Source of the DNA: Pseudomonas svalbardensis
Lineage (GTDB): Bacteria; Pseudomonadota; Gammaproteobacteria; Pseudomonadales; Pseudomonadaceae
Direction of reading: 5' to 3'
Length of the DNA stretch: 64,000 nucleotides
Assembly (NCBI RefSeq): GCF_030053115.1
Contig: NZ_CP125619.1
Span: 869,001 to 933,000 of the forward strand
A program made the position numbers and the translations under genes. Below the pieces are notes generated by a model. The model made no database searches, was not told where the DNA came from, and was given only the letters and a program-made list of their open reading frames with translations. This document shows positions 16,804 through 27,124 of this stretch, in pieces; within the stretch, counting starts at the first letter, position 1, and the number at the start of each line of letters is the position of its first letter.

Positions 16804-18207
16804 ATGTCGACAGACAAGGTTTCTGTCCACGGCAGTTGGGCTAGCCGCTGGGTCTTCATACTCGCCGCGACCGGTTCGGCCGTGGGCCTGGGTAGTATCT
16901 GGAAATTCCCGTACATGGTCGGCGTCTACGGCGGCGGCGCCTTCGTGCTGATGTTCCTGGCCTGTATCGCGCTGATCGGTGTGCCGGTTATGTTGGCCGA
17001 AACCCTGATCGGTCGCCGTGCACGGCAGAGCCCGGCCAACGCCCTGAAGGTATTGGCGCTGGAAGCCGGGCATTCGGGTAAATGGTCCTGGGGCGCATTC
17101 GCCGGGATGATCACGGCGTTGCTGATCTTGTCTTTCTATAGTGTGGTTGGCGGCTGGTCGCTGGATTACATCATCGACATGGGCCGTGGCGACTTCCAGG
17201 GTGCAACACCTGATCAGGTCGGCGCGTACTTTGGAAATGTGATCGCCGACCCATGGCGCCTGACACTTTGGCATACGATTTTCATGCTGCTGTCGGCCGT
17301 GGTCATTGCCAAAGGGGTGGTTGCCGGCCTGGAGCGCAGCCTGCGGATCATGATGCCGCTTCTATTTGTGATGATTCTGGTGCTGCTGGGCTACAGCATG
17401 ACCACTGGCCATTTCATGGAAGGCGTGCATTTCATGTTCGACTTCCACCCGGAAAAAGTACTCGACGGCTTGCTGCCCGCCATGGGGCACGCGTTTTTTT
17501 CCCTCAGCGTGGGCGTCGGCTCGATCATGATCTACGGCGCCTATATGCCGAAGAATTCGTCGATTTCCGGCACCATCGTCGGCGTGGCACTGCTCGATAC
17601 CTTCGTTTCCCTGGTGGCTGGTCTGGCATTGTTTCCGATCGTGTTCGCCGCGGGCCTGAACCCGAGCGAGGGCCCTGGCCTGATGTTCGTCAGCCTGCCA
17701 TTTGCCTTTGGTAACGTAGCGTTTGGCCAGTTGATGGGCGTAGTGTTCTTCGTGCTCGTAGCGATTGCAGCCTGGAGCTCGGCGATTTCCTTGCTTGAAC
17801 CGATGGTGGCTTACCTGGTTGAGCGCACGAAAGTCAGCCGCGCCTGGGTGACCTTTTGGCTGGCATTTATCTGCTGGTTTGTCGGTCTGGGCACGGTGTT
17901 TTCCTTCAATATCTGGAAGGAAGCCAAATTTTTCGTGAACGAAGGCGGAATGTTCCACCTCTATCAATGGGGTGCGGCCGGTGGGCTGGACTTCTTTGGT
18001 GTGATCGATTTCTTCACCTCGCGGATCATGTTGCCACTCGGTGGTTTGTGTTTCGTGGTGTTTGCAGGCTGGGTGATGGGGCGTGAAGCGGTACGCGACG
18101 AGTTGTCGATCCGCAACCCTGCGTTGTTCGCCCTGTCCTTGTTCTTGATGCGCTATGTGGCGCCCATCGGCATTCTCGTAGTGTTTGCCGCCCAGCTGTG
18201 GAAGTGA
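16804..18207 (+). CDS. Sodium-dependent transporter (NSS/SNF family)
   Basis: A 467-residue inner-membrane symporter of the neurotransmitter:sodium symporter family. The first helix carries the family signature [20 protein letters not shown] followed by [17 protein letters not shown], which forms the substrate and sodium sites in LeuT. Around eleven to twelve hydrophobic helices follow. Substrates in this family are usually amino acids; which one cannot be read here. ATG 16804 is preferred over the upstream ATG 16753 because the family starts about 15 residues before the first helix. It is divergent from smpB and upstream of ratA. Confidence 0.88.
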   Translation: MSTDKVSVHGSWASRWVFILAATGSAVGLGSIWKFPYMVGVYGGGAFVLMFLACIALIGVPVMLAETLIGRRARQSPANALKVLALEAGHSGKWSWGAFAGMITALLILSFYSVVGGWSLDYIIDMGRGDFQGATPDQVGAYFGNVIADPWRLTLWHTIFMLLSAVVIAKGVVAGLERSLRIMMPLLFVMILVLLGYSMTTGHFMEGVHFMFDFHPEKVLDGLLPAMGHAFFSLSVGVGSIMIYGAYMPKNSSISGTIVGVALLDTFVSLVAGLALFPIVFAAGLNPSEGPGLMFVSLPFAFGNVAFGQLMGVVFFVLVAIAAWSSAISLLEPMVAYLVERTKVSRAWVTFWLAFICWFVGLGTVFSFNIWKEAKFFVNEGGMFHLYQWGAAGGLDFFGVIDFFTSRIMLPLGGLCFVVFAGWVMGREAVRDELSIRNPALFALSLFLMRYVAPIGILVVFAAQLWK

Positions 18208-18214
18208 CGCTGAC

Positions 18215-18649
18215 ATGACGACACACATTCAACGTTCGGCCCTGCTGCCGTATCCGGCACAAGCGCTGTATGACCTGGTCAACGACGTGGCGCGTTACCC
18301 GGAATTTCTGCCGTGGTGCTCATCGGCCGAAGTCCTGGAGAGTTCTTCTGAGCATATGCGCGCTAGCGTAGGTGTTGCCAAGGGTGGGCTGAGCCAGCAT
18401 TTCGTGACGCGCAACACGCTGGTGCCTGGGCATTCGATCGAGATGAATCTCGAGGAAGGCCCATTCAATCAATTGCATGGCGTCTGGGTGTTCAAACCGT
18501 TGGGCGAGAAAGCCTGCAAGATCAGTCTGGATCTGTCGTTCGATTACGCCGGGTCGATTGTCCGCGCGACCTTGGGGCCGTTGTTCAATCAGGCGGCCAA
18601 TACGCTGGTGGATGCCTTCTGCCAGCGCGCCAAGCAAATGCATGGTTGA
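18215..18649 (+). CDS. ratA: RatA-type START-domain protein (coenzyme Q-binding/toxin family)
   Basis: A 144-residue protein with the polyketide cyclase/START fold, seen in VARYPEFLPWCSSAEVLES and FKPLGEKACKISLDLSF. E. coli RatA was described as inhibiting 70S assembly, while eukaryotic and other homologues (Coq10 type) bind ubiquinone; the physiological role is uncertain. It starts seven bases after the transporter stop and overlaps the start of rnfH, a pairing conserved across gammaproteobacteria. Confidence 0.9.
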   Translation: MTTHIQRSALLPYPAQALYDLVNDVARYPEFLPWCSSAEVLESSSEHMRASVGVAKGGLSQHFVTRNTLVPGHSIEMNLEEGPFNQLHGVWVFKPLGEKACKISLDLSFDYAGSIVRATLGPLFNQAANTLVDAFCQRAKQMHG

Positions 18650-18956
18650 GGCCATGATCGACGTTGAGGTGGTGTATGCCGCCATTGATCGTCAGGTGCT
18701 CCTGTCGGTGTCGGTACCGGCAGGAACAGCCGTGCGGGCGGCTTTGCTGATGTCAGGTGTCGGCGAGGCGTTTGCGGAGTTGGATCTGGCCGATTGCCCG
18801 GTAGGAATCTTCGGCAAAGTGATCGCTGATCCGGACAAGCATCCTGTCCAGGCTGGAGATCGCATCGAGATATACCGGCCATTGCTGGCTGATCCGAAAG
18901 AGGTTCGTCGGTTGCGCGCAGCCAAGGCTGCTGAGGCCAAAACCCGGAATCAGTGA
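18642..18956 (+). CDS. rnfH: RnfH-family ubiquitin-like protein
   Basis: A 104-residue protein of the RnfH/UPF0125 family with a beta-grasp fold: IDVEVVYAAIDRQVLLSVSV at the start and DRIEIYRPLLADPKEVRRLR at the end. Its role is not established; it is probably paired with RatA. ATG 18642 overlaps the ratA stop by eight bases; ATG 18654 (after TTGAGG) is an equally possible start giving 100 residues. Confidence 0.88.
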   Translation: MVEAMIDVEVVYAAIDRQVLLSVSVPAGTAVRAALLMSGVGEAFAELDLADCPVGIFGKVIADPDKHPVQAGDRIEIYRPLLADPKEVRRLRAAKAAEAKTRNQ

Positions 18957-18977
18957 TTCGCTCAAGCGCTGGACAAT

Positions 18978-19004
18978 AAAAAACCCGGACATGCCGGGTT
19001 TTTT
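18978..19004. terminator. Bidirectional terminator between rnfH and bamE
   Basis: AAAAAACCCGG-ACATG-CCGGGTTTTTT is a perfect stem with A- and T-runs on both sides, so it can end both convergent transcripts. Confidence 0.92.
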
Positions 19005-19017
19005 ATTGCGTCGCAAA

Positions 19018-19545
19018 TTATTGCGGTGAGGTTTCCAGAGGTTCTGGAGTCGGGACTGGAACGGTTTCTACACCGTCGACATCCTTCTGGATCTGGTCCA
19101 GCAACGAACCTGGCTTGACCGGTTTTTCTGGTTTCGGCTTCTCGGCGTTTTCTGCTGGCGCATCAACTGTAGTGCCGCTGTCCTTGCCGAGAATGGCTTC
19201 GTCGCGGCTCACGCCTGGCATGAAATCACCAGAGAGGCTGACAAGTTGGTCATTTGGGTTGAAGATAACGCTAATGCGTTCCTGTTGGCGTTCACCGCCA
19301 CCCGGTTGCAGGCTGTACAGATAATCCCAGCGATCGGCATGGAACGTGTCGGTCAGCAGAGGGTTGCCCATGATAAACCGTACTTGCTTGCGGGTCATTC
19401 CCGGGCGTAACTGGTCTATCATGTCCTGCGTGACGACATTGCCCTGCTGGATGTCGATTTTGTAAACCCCGGGGAATGAACAACCGGCGAGTGCGAGCAG
19501 TCCCACAAAGGTGAAACTGGTTAGCAAGAGCTTGGTGTTTTGCAT
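19018..19545 (-). CDS. bamE: Outer-membrane assembly lipoprotein BamE (OmlA/SmpA)
   Basis: A 175-residue lipoprotein. The signal peptide ends in the lipobox LALAGC, with the lipidated cysteine at position 22. The BamE fold follows ([20 protein letters not shown] and [11 protein letters not shown]). Residues about 125-175 form a Pro/Glu/Lys-rich tail, longer than in E. coli BamE (113 residues) and typical of Pseudomonas OmlA. BamE is part of the BAM complex inserting beta-barrel proteins. It is divergent from fur, as in P. aeruginosa, where omlA and fur promoters overlap. Confidence 0.93.
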   Translation of the reverse strand: MQNTKLLLTSFTFVGLLALAGCSFPGVYKIDIQQGNVVTQDMIDQLRPGMTRKQVRFIMGNPLLTDTFHADRWDYLYSLQPGGGERQQERISVIFNPNDQLVSLSGDFMPGVSRDEAILGKDSGTTVDAPAENAEKPKPEKPVKPGSLLDQIQKDVDGVETVPVPTPEPLETSPQ

Positions 19546-19642
19546 CGGTGGGCGACTTCCACTATCTTGGCTGGGACAACGTAAACGCCGATCATACCCG
19601 CATTAAGAGAAGCTGCGAAGCAGCATCGCGAGAAAGCTGACC

Positions 19643-20047
19643 ATGGTTGAAAATAGCGAACTACGCAAAGCCGGCCTCAAAGTGACCCTTCCACGGGTCA
19701 AAATTCTGCAAATGCTCGATTCCGCCGAGCAACGCCACATGAGTGCCGAGGACGTCTACAAGGCGCTGATGGAAGCTGGTGAGGACGTCGGTCTGGCCAC
19801 GGTTTACCGTGTCCTGACCCAGTTCGAGGCAGCAGGCCTTGTGGTGCGGCACAACTTCGACGGGGGCCATGCGGTCTTCGAGCTGGACGACGGCAAGCAT
19901 CACGACCATATGGTCAACGTCGAGACCAGTGAAGTGATCGAATTCTTCGACGAAGAAATCGAGCGACTGCAGAAGGCAATCGTCGACAAGTATGGCTTCG
20001 AGATGGTTGATCACAACCTTGTGCTGTACGTACGCAAGAAAAAGTAA
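19643..20047 (+). CDS. fur: Ferric uptake regulator Fur
   Basis: A 134-residue iron-responsive repressor. The winged helix covers residues 1-80 (KVTLPRVKILQMLDSAEQRH, then DVGLATVYRVLTQFEAAGLV). The metal-binding, dimerising half contains GGHAVFEL, HHDHMV and the terminal VDHNLVLYVRKKK. The sequence has no cysteine at all, so structural zinc by CxxC is impossible and metal must be held by His/Asp/Glu; P. aeruginosa Fur keeps one cysteine at the position where this has MVNVE. It is divergent from bamE and followed by a strong terminator. Confidence 0.97.
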   Translation: MVENSELRKAGLKVTLPRVKILQMLDSAEQRHMSAEDVYKALMEAGEDVGLATVYRVLTQFEAAGLVVRHNFDGGHAVFELDDGKHHDHMVNVETSEVIEFFDEEIERLQKAIVDKYGFEMVDHNLVLYVRKKK

Positions 20048-20081
20048 GCATGTCGCGCGAACTTAAGGTTCGCGAAACGAG

Positions 20082-20112
20082 CGAAGGCGACCCCGGGGTC
20101 GCCTTCGTGCTT
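20082..20112 (+). terminator. Terminator of fur
   Basis: A perfect 13-pair inverted repeat (CGAAGGCGACCCC and complement) followed by TGCTTTCT. It lies between convergent fur and recN and may serve both. Confidence 0.8.
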
Positions 20113-20122
20113 TCTGCCGGTC

Positions 20123-21796
20123 TTAAATTTTCGCGGTGACGACCATTTTCCTGGCATGAGCCAGAGATTCCTTTGTAAGGTCGATGCCTCCCAGCATCCG
20201 CGCCACTTCTTCTACACGATCGTTCTTGCTCAGCTTGGAGACGGCTGTGTGAGTGGCATCTTCGCCGCGCACTTTGTGTACGAATAGATGTTGATGCCCC
20301 TGCGCTGCGACTTGCGGCAAGTGAGTTACCGTCAATACCTGCCCGCGCTCCCCAAGTCGACGCAGCAATTGGCCCACGATTTCGGCGGTCGGACCACCGA
20401 TGCCCACGTCCACTTCGTCGAACACCAGGGTCGGTACGCGGGAGGTCTGCGCGGTGATCACTTGAATCGCCAGGCTGATCCGTGACAATTCGCCGCCGGA
20501 TGCCACTTTTGCCAGCGCTTTCAAAGGTTGACCCGGGTTAGCACTCACCAGTAGCTCTACCTGCTCAAGGCCATTGGGTAGCAGTTCATCGCTACTGTTG
20601 GGGCGCAACTCGATAGTGAAGCGCCCGCCAGGCATGCCCAGTCGCTGGATTTCATGCTCCACGGCGCTGGCCAGGCTGTTCGAGGCCTGATGGCGCAAAT
20701 CGCTGAGCTCGCGAGCCTTTTCCTGATAATGACGGGCATAGGAGGCCAGTTCATCGCTCAGTCGCTCGATGGATTCGTCGTTGGCATTCAGGGTTTCGAT
20801 TTCATCCAGCAAGCGTTGCTGCATCTCGGCCACTTCAGTCGGCTGGATGCGGTGTTTGCGCGCCATGGTATAGATCGCATCAAGGCGTTCCTCCAGGTAC
20901 TGAAGACGCGCTGGATCGGCATCGAAGTTATCAAGGAAGCGGTTCAGTTCTCCCACGGCTTCTTCAACCTGGATCTGTGCACTGGTCAGCAGGCTGCTGG
21001 CTTCACCCAGGGCACCAATCGAATTGTTGACGCTCGAAAGGCGATTGAGGCTGGCGGTGAGGGCGTTCAGCACATTCCCGGAATCACTTTCGCTGCATTG
21101 TTCGACCACTTGCCGGCAAATGCCCAGCAGGGTTTCGGCGTTGGTCAGGTTCTTGTGTTCCTGTTCCAGCTGCTCCAGCTCGTTTTCGCCGAGGCCGAGG
21201 TTTTCCAGCTCTTCGAGTTGATAACTAAGCAATTGATGGCGAGCGCGCTGCTCATCGCCGGAATTGGAAAGGCGTTCCAGCTCCTGGCGGGTCTGGCGCC
21301 AGCGTTGAGCGGCCAGGTGTACCTGGCGGGCAAGGTCCGTTGCACCAGCGTACTCGTCGAGCAGGCGGCGGTGCGTGTCGGTCTTGAGCAGGGATTGATG
21401 TTCATGCTGGCTGTGGATATCGATCAGCAGTTCACCCAGGGCTTTGAGGTCGCCGAGGGGGCAGGGCGTGCCGTTGATGTAGCCACGCGAGCGCCCTTCG
21501 GCGGTGATCACCCGGCGCAGGATGCACGGGCCGTCGCTCTCCAGGTCTCGCTCGGCCAGCCAGGCGCTGGCTTCTGGAATATCGACCAGGTCGAAGGTTG
21601 CCAGGATATCGGCCTTGTCGGCGCCGGGACGGACCACGCCGCTGTCGGCGCGATCGCCCAGGGTCAGGCCGAGGGCGTCGAGCATGATCGACTTGCCGGC
21701 GCCGGTTTCCCCAGTGATCACGCTCATCCCGCGATCGAGTTCGAGATCGAGATGTTCAACAATGGCGTAGTTATGTACGGACAGGTGCACCAGCAT
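20123..21796 (-). CDS. recN: DNA repair protein RecN
   Basis: A 557-residue SMC-like ATPase acting in double-strand break repair. The N-terminal half has the Walker A motif GETGAGKS (about residues 29-36) and YAIVEHLDLEL. The middle is a coiled coil (about 155-365). The C-terminal half has the signature and Walker B region (VASGGELSRISLAIQV and TLVFDEVDVGIGGPTAEIVG). It is divergent from grpE and probably SOS-controlled, although I could not confirm a LexA box upstream. Confidence 0.96.
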   Translation of the reverse strand: MLVHLSVHNYAIVEHLDLELDRGMSVITGETGAGKSIMLDALGLTLGDRADSGVVRPGADKADILATFDLVDIPEASAWLAERDLESDGPCILRRVITAEGRSRGYINGTPCPLGDLKALGELLIDIHSQHEHQSLLKTDTHRRLLDEYAGATDLARQVHLAAQRWRQTRQELERLSNSGDEQRARHQLLSYQLEELENLGLGENELEQLEQEHKNLTNAETLLGICRQVVEQCSESDSGNVLNALTASLNRLSSVNNSIGALGEASSLLTSAQIQVEEAVGELNRFLDNFDADPARLQYLEERLDAIYTMARKHRIQPTEVAEMQQRLLDEIETLNANDESIERLSDELASYARHYQEKARELSDLRHQASNSLASAVEHEIQRLGMPGGRFTIELRPNSSDELLPNGLEQVELLVSANPGQPLKALAKVASGGELSRISLAIQVITAQTSRVPTLVFDEVDVGIGGPTAEIVGQLLRRLGERGQVLTVTHLPQVAAQGHQHLFVHKVRGEDATHTAVSKLSKNDRVEEVARMLGGIDLTKESLAHARKMVVTAKI

Positions 21797-21956
21797 AAAG
21801 GCCGCTCCCAGGCTTTAGGTCTGGTTATTTATACAGTGTTTTGTTTCTGGCTGACAATGCCCTCCCTTAGCTCGATTTGCTTGATCCGACGAAATCCTTA
21901 GCGCGCCTGGGAATGACAATGCAGCTGTTTTTTGTAGGGTTAATAAATAAGCGCCC

Positions 21957-21984
21957 CTTGAAGCTGAATTTTGCGGCCCCATAT
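21957..21984 (+). promoter_or_regulatory. Sigma-32 heat-shock promoter of grpE-dnaK
   Basis: CTTGAA (21957-21962), 14 bases, then CCCCATAT (21977-21984) match the sigma-32 consensus CTTGAAA / CCCCATNT closely. It lies 54 bases upstream of grpE. Confidence 0.9.
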
Positions 21985-22037
21985 AGCTGGGCAGAAGCGC
22001 GAGTTGAGCTCGCGGACGATATTGAAAGGAGAAATCT

Positions 22038-22604
22038 ATGGCTGACGAACAGACAGTGGATACGCAAAATCTAGACGCCGATCAGGCTGCCCAGGATTCG
22101 GGTGATGAACTGGCGACTCGTGTTCAAGTGCTCGAAGAGCAATTGGCTGGCGCTCATGATCAGGCTTTGCGTGTAGCGGCTGATCTGCAGAACGTCCGCC
22201 GTCGCGCCGAGCAGGATGTAGAAAAGGCTCACAAGTTCGCACTGGAGAAATTCGCCGGTGACCTGTTGCCGATCATCGACAGCCTGGAGCGTGGTCTGGA
22301 GTTATCCAGCCCGGATGACGAAAGCATTCGTCCAATGCGCGAAGGCATCGAGCTGACCCTGAAAATGTTCCAGGACACCCTGAAGCGTTATCAGCTGGAA
22401 GCGATCGATCCGCATGGCGAACCGTTCAACGCCGTTCAGCATCAGGCAATGGCCATGCAGGAAAGCGCCGACGTCGAGCCGAACAGCGTGCTCAAGGTGT
22501 TCCAGAAGGGCTATCAGCTCAACGGTCGCCTGCTGCGCCCGGCCATGGTCGTGGTCAGCAAGGCTCCGGCACCGGTTTCGCCTTCGATTGACGAGCAGGC
22601 TTGA
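22038..22604 (+). CDS. grpE: Nucleotide exchange factor GrpE
   Basis: A 188-residue co-chaperone that releases ADP from DnaK. A long N-terminal coiled coil (about 30-90, [20 protein letters not shown] onward) leads to the beta domain with [20 protein letters not shown] at about 155-175. GAAAGGAGA precedes the ATG by nine bases. It is transcribed from the sigma-32 promoter just upstream, with dnaK 100 bp downstream. Confidence 0.97.
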   Translation: MADEQTVDTQNLDADQAAQDSGDELATRVQVLEEQLAGAHDQALRVAADLQNVRRRAEQDVEKAHKFALEKFAGDLLPIIDSLERGLELSSPDDESIRPMREGIELTLKMFQDTLKRYQLEAIDPHGEPFNAVQHQAMAMQESADVEPNSVLKVFQKGYQLNGRLLRPAMVVVSKAPAPVSPSIDEQA

Positions 22605-22706
22605 AATTAGCCGCAAGGCCCCCATTTAGAAGTCAAGCGTTTAAGTGCTACCGCAGTTAGCCACCACTGCTGCGGCAACCAAATCCAAAGTTTCGGGAGA
22701 GTGAAC

Positions 22707-24623
22707 ATGGGCAAAATTATCGGTATCGACCTGGGGACTACCAACTCCTGCGTCTCCGTGCTTGAAAACGGCGTAGCCAAAGTTATTGAAAACGCTGAAG
22801 GCACGCGTACCACGCCGTCGATCATCGCTTACGCCAACGATGGTGAAATCCTCGTTGGCCAATCGGCCAAGCGTCAGGCTGTGACCAATCCGCACAACAC
22901 CCTGTATGCGGTGAAGCGTCTGATCGGTCGTAAGTTCGACGAAGAAGTCGTACAGAAAGATATCAAGATGGTCCCGTACAAAATCGCCAAGGCTGACAAC
23001 GGCGATGCATGGGTTGAAGTGAACGGCCAGAAAATGTCGCCGCCACAAATCTCGGCTGAAATTCTGAAGAAAATGAAGAAGACCGCCGAAGACTACCTCG
23101 GCGAGCCAGTGACCGAAGCGGTGATCACCGTTCCGGCCTACTTCAACGACAGCCAGCGTCAAGCCACTAAAGACGCCGGCCGCATCGCGGGCCTGGACGT
23201 AAAACGTATCATCAACGAACCAACCGCCGCCGCTCTGGCTTACGGTATGGACAAGGCGAAGGGCGATCACACCGTGATCGTTTACGACTTGGGCGGCGGT
23301 ACTTTCGACGTTTCCGTGATCGAAATCGCTGAAGTCGATGGCGAGCACCAGTTCGAAGTACTGGCCACCAACGGTGACACGTTCCTGGGCGGTGAAGACT
23401 TTGACATTCGTCTGATCGACTACCTCGTCGACGAATTCAAGAAAGAAAGCGGCATGAACCTTAAAGGTGACCCGCTGGCCATGCAGCGCCTGAAAGAAGC
23501 CGCTGAAAAAGCCAAGATCGAACTGTCTTCGAGCAATTCGACCGACGTGAACCTGCCGTACATCACTGCAGACGCTACCGGTCCTAAGCATTTGAACGTG
23601 AAAATCTCCCGCGCCAAGCTCGAAGCGCTGGTAGAAGACCTGGTTCAACGCACCATCGAACCTTGCCGCATCGCTCTGAAAGACTCGGGCATCGACATCG
23701 GCGCCATCAACGACGTGATCCTGGTCGGCGGTCAGACCCGTATGCCACTGGTTCAGAAGCTGGTGACCGAGTTCTTCGGTAAAGAAGCGCGTAAAGATGT
23801 GAACCCGGACGAAGCGGTTGCCATGGGTGCTGCTATCCAGGGCGCGGTATTGGCCGGTGACGTGAAAGACGTTCTGCTGCTGGACGTCAGCCCGCTGACT
23901 CTGGGCATCGAAACCATGGGTGGCGTGATGACCGCGCTGATCGAGAAAAACACCACGATTCCTACCAAGAAATCGCAAGTGTTCTCGACTGCCGACGACA
24001 ACCAGGGCGCTGTGACCATTCACGTGCTGCAAGGTGAGCGTAAGCAAGCCGCTCAGAACAAGTCTTTGGGCAAGTTCGACCTGGCCGAGATTCCACCAGC
24101 ACCACGTGGCGTGCCACAAATTGAAGTGACCTTCGACATCGACGCCAACGGCATTCTGCACGTAGGCGCCAAAGACAAGGCTACCGGCAAGACTCAGTCG
24201 ATCGTGATCAAGGCCAACTCCGGTCTGTCCGAGGAAGAGATTCAGCAGATGATTCGCGATGCTGAAGCCAACGTCGACGCAGATCGCCAGTTCGAAGAGT
24301 TGGCCGCCGCTCGTAACCAGGGCGATGCGCTGGTTCACTCGACGCGCAAAATGGTCGCTGACGCTGGCGACAAAGTGACCGCTGAAGAGAAGACTGCAAT
24401 CGAAGCCGCAGTAGTTGCCCTGGAAGCCGCCGTCAAAGGCGACGACAAGGCTGCTATCGACGCCAAAGTTGAAGAACTGTCGAAAGTCTCCGCGCCAGTG
24501 GCTCAGAAAATGTACGCCGAGCAGGCTCAGCCCGCTGAAGGCGCTGCACCGCACGACGAAAAAGCTGAAAAGGCTGACGACGTTGTCGACGCTGAGTTTG
24601 AAGAAGTCAAAGACCACAAGTAA
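22707..24623 (+). CDS. dnaK: Hsp70 chaperone DnaK
   Basis: A 638-residue chaperone, the same length as E. coli DnaK. The ATPase domain (1-385) has [18 protein letters not shown] and [14 protein letters not shown]; the linker [15 protein letters not shown] begins the substrate-binding domain, and the lid ends in [12 protein letters not shown] 22707 follows GGGAGAGTG; the GTG six bases earlier would add two residues and is not preferred. DnaK works with GrpE and DnaJ encoded on either side. Confidence 0.98.
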   Translation: MGKIIGIDLGTTNSCVSVLENGVAKVIENAEGTRTTPSIIAYANDGEILVGQSAKRQAVTNPHNTLYAVKRLIGRKFDEEVVQKDIKMVPYKIAKADNGDAWVEVNGQKMSPPQISAEILKKMKKTAEDYLGEPVTEAVITVPAYFNDSQRQATKDAGRIAGLDVKRIINEPTAAALAYGMDKAKGDHTVIVYDLGGGTFDVSVIEIAEVDGEHQFEVLATNGDTFLGGEDFDIRLIDYLVDEFKKESGMNLKGDPLAMQRLKEAAEKAKIELSSSNSTDVNLPYITADATGPKHLNVKISRAKLEALVEDLVQRTIEPCRIALKDSGIDIGAINDVILVGGQTRMPLVQKLVTEFFGKEARKDVNPDEAVAMGAAIQGAVLAGDVKDVLLLDVSPLTLGIETMGGVMTALIEKNTTIPTKKSQVFSTADDNQGAVTIHVLQGERKQAAQNKSLGKFDLAEIPPAPRGVPQIEVTFDIDANGILHVGAKDKATGKTQSIVIKANSGLSEEEIQQMIRDAEANVDADRQFEELAAARNQGDALVHSTRKMVADAGDKVTAEEKTAIEAAVVALEAAVKGDDKAAIDAKVEELSKVSAPVAQKMYAEQAQPAEGAAPHDEKAEKADDVVDAEFEEVKDHK

Positions 24624-24677
24624 GTTGTTGGTCGCCCGGTTGACTGCCTTCAGGCGGTGACTGGTAGGATGTCGCCG

Positions 24678-24697
24678 CGCGGGAGCTTGCTCCCGCG
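24678..24697. repeat. REP-like palindrome between dnaK and dnaJ
   Basis: CGCGGGAGC-TT-GCTCCCGCG is a perfect nine-pair hairpin of the GGGAGC type scattered through Pseudomonas genomes. It has no T-run, so it is a weak terminator at best. The remaining 220 bp before dnaJ show no gene or clear promoter. Confidence 0.6.
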
Positions 24698-24920
24698 TTG
24701 GCGTGTCTGGAGTTAGCGAATTTTTACAGCATGCGACAAGGCTCGTGTGTTGGCGGTATGGCCGGGAATGCTCCTGCTTTTCGAGCCGAAAGTACCGCAT
24801 CGAATCAAAGACCAGGATCGTTGAATTGACGTGAGTTGGGTCCGGGCCTGTATTGGGGCTCAACGAGTTTGGCAAGGCTCAGGAGAGGTTTGCCGAACGT
24901 CCTTAAGAGTGCAAAGACTT

Positions 24921-26045
24921 ATGGCAAAGCGTGACTATTACGAAGTATTGGGTGTTGAGCGTGGCTCAAGCGAAGCAGACCTGAAAAAGGCCTACCGTCG
25001 CCTGGCGATGAAGCACCACCCGGACCGTAATCCCGATGACAAAGCGTCGGAAGATATGTTCAAGGAGGCCAACGAGGCCTACGAAGTGCTGTCCGATTCC
25101 AGTAAGCGCGCGGCCTACGACCAGTACGGTCATGCCGGTGTCGACCCGAGCATGGGTGGCGGCGGTGCCGGGTTTGGCGGTCAGAACTTCTCCGACATCT
25201 TTGGTGATGTCTTCAGTGACTTCTTCGGCGGCGGTCGCGGCGGTTCTCGTGGCGGCGCTCAGCGCGGCAGCGACCTGCGCTACACCCTGGAACTGAATCT
25301 GGAAGAAGCGGTGCGCGGTACAACCGTGAATATCCGTGTTCCGACATTGGTCAACTGCAAGCCGTGCGACGGTTCGGGTGCCAAGAAAGGCTCCTCGCCG
25401 ATCACTTGCCCGACGTGTGGCGGTATCGGTCAAGTCCGTATGCAGCAGGGCTTTTTCTCGGTGCAGCAGACGTGCCCGCGCTGCCATGGCCAGGGCAGGA
25501 TCATTTCCGATCCGTGCGACTCTTGCGATGGTCAAGGTCGTGTCGAAGAGTACAAAACCCTCTCGGTGAAAGTGCCGGCCGGTGTCGATACCGGTGACCG
25601 CATTCGTTTGTCCGGCGAAGGCGAGGCGGGGGCTCAGGGTGGTCCGACTGGCGACCTGTACGTGGTGATCAACGTGCGTGAGCACGCGATTTTCCAGCGC
25701 GACGGCAAGCACCTGTTCTGCGAAGTGCCGATCAGTTTTGTCGATGCCGCGCTGGGTGGTGAGCTGGAGATTCCGACCCTTGATGGTCGAGTCAAACTGA
25801 AAATCCCTGAAGGAACTCAGACCGGCAAGCAGTTCCGTGTTCGCGGCAAGGGCGTTGCGCCAGTGCGCGGCGGCGGTGCTGGTGACTTGATGTGCCGAGT
25901 GGCTGTCGAAACCCCTGTCAATCTGGGGCGTCGTCAGCGCGAACTGCTGGAAGAGTTCCGTAGCTCGCTGGCAGATGACAACAGCCATTCGCCTAAAACC
26001 ACTGGTTGGTTCGAAGGCGTGAAGCGCTTCTTCGGCGATTTGTAA
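24921..26045 (+). CDS. dnaJ: Co-chaperone DnaJ (Hsp40)
   Basis: A 374-residue protein. The J domain (1-70) has the HPD motif (KHHPDRNP), followed by a Gly/Phe-rich region (about 75-120). Four zinc-finger repeats follow: [24 protein letters not shown] and CDSCDGQG. The C-terminal domains bind substrate. DnaJ stimulates the DnaK ATPase. ATG 24921 gives the family-standard start [12 protein letters not shown]; the 30-residue upstream extension is not believed. Confidence 0.98.
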   Translation: MAKRDYYEVLGVERGSSEADLKKAYRRLAMKHHPDRNPDDKASEDMFKEANEAYEVLSDSSKRAAYDQYGHAGVDPSMGGGGAGFGGQNFSDIFGDVFSDFFGGGRGGSRGGAQRGSDLRYTLELNLEEAVRGTTVNIRVPTLVNCKPCDGSGAKKGSSPITCPTCGGIGQVRMQQGFFSVQQTCPRCHGQGRIISDPCDSCDGQGRVEEYKTLSVKVPAGVDTGDRIRLSGEGEAGAQGGPTGDLYVVINVREHAIFQRDGKHLFCEVPISFVDAALGGELEIPTLDGRVKLKIPEGTQTGKQFRVRGKGVAPVRGGGAGDLMCRVAVETPVNLGRRQRELLEEFRSSLADDNSHSPKTTGWFEGVKRFFGDL

Positions 26046-26861
<816 letters not shown>

Positions 26862-26875
26862 GATGCGCCCGAAAT

Positions 26876-26908
26876 CGGGTTCAAATAGTGTGTTTGAGCC
26901 CGGTTTTA
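26876..26908 (+). terminator. Terminator of dapB
   Basis: CGGGTTCAAA and TTTGAGCCCG pair around a seven-base loop and are followed by GTTTTAC. Confidence 0.8.
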
Positions 26909-26971
26909 CTCCGTCAAGCGACGTCCTGTCGCATTCCCCGGCCTTTAAGGCTCATTGGCGGTAGACCAGAA

Positions 26972-27124
26972 ATGCCTTTTTCTGTAAGCTACAGCTTTAG
27001 TGTGTCCACTAAAAGCGCGCAGAATTATTCGGTGAAGAAGCGGGGTGACGTGTCCATACGTCACTCCGCTTTTTTACAACCTGCGATCGCCCTTTCAGGC
27101 TTTATTTACGGGAGGTCTTCTTGA
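26972..27124 (+). CDS. Possible leader ORF upstream of carA
   Basis: An open frame of 50 codons starts [20 protein letters not shown] at ATG 26972, runs through the attenuator-like hairpin and stops with TGA overlapping the TTG start of carA. There is no good ribosome binding site before its ATG. It could be a leader peptide coupled to carA, as attenuation systems use, or a chance frame. Leader control of carAB by pyrimidines and arginine in pseudomonads is established in general terms, but this ORF's role is inferred. Confidence 0.35.
   Translation: MPFSVSYSFSVSTKSAQNYSVKKRGDVSIRHSAFLQPAIALSGFIYGRSS
27038..27075 (+). terminator. Attenuator-like hairpin before carA
   Basis: AAGCGGGGTGACG and CGTCACTCCGCTT form a 12-13 pair stem followed by TTTTT, 45 bases before the carA start. 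A strong intrinsic terminator between the likely promoter and the gene suggests transcription attenuation. Confidence 0.75.

Noticed and set aside
22641..24875. 744-codon antisense ORF opposite dnaK
   Set aside because: Shadow frame caused by strong codon bias; no domain and no start signal.
24831..24920. 30-residue N-terminal extension of dnaJ
   Set aside because: DnaJ proteins begin at [12 protein letters not shown]; the extension has no J-domain sequence.
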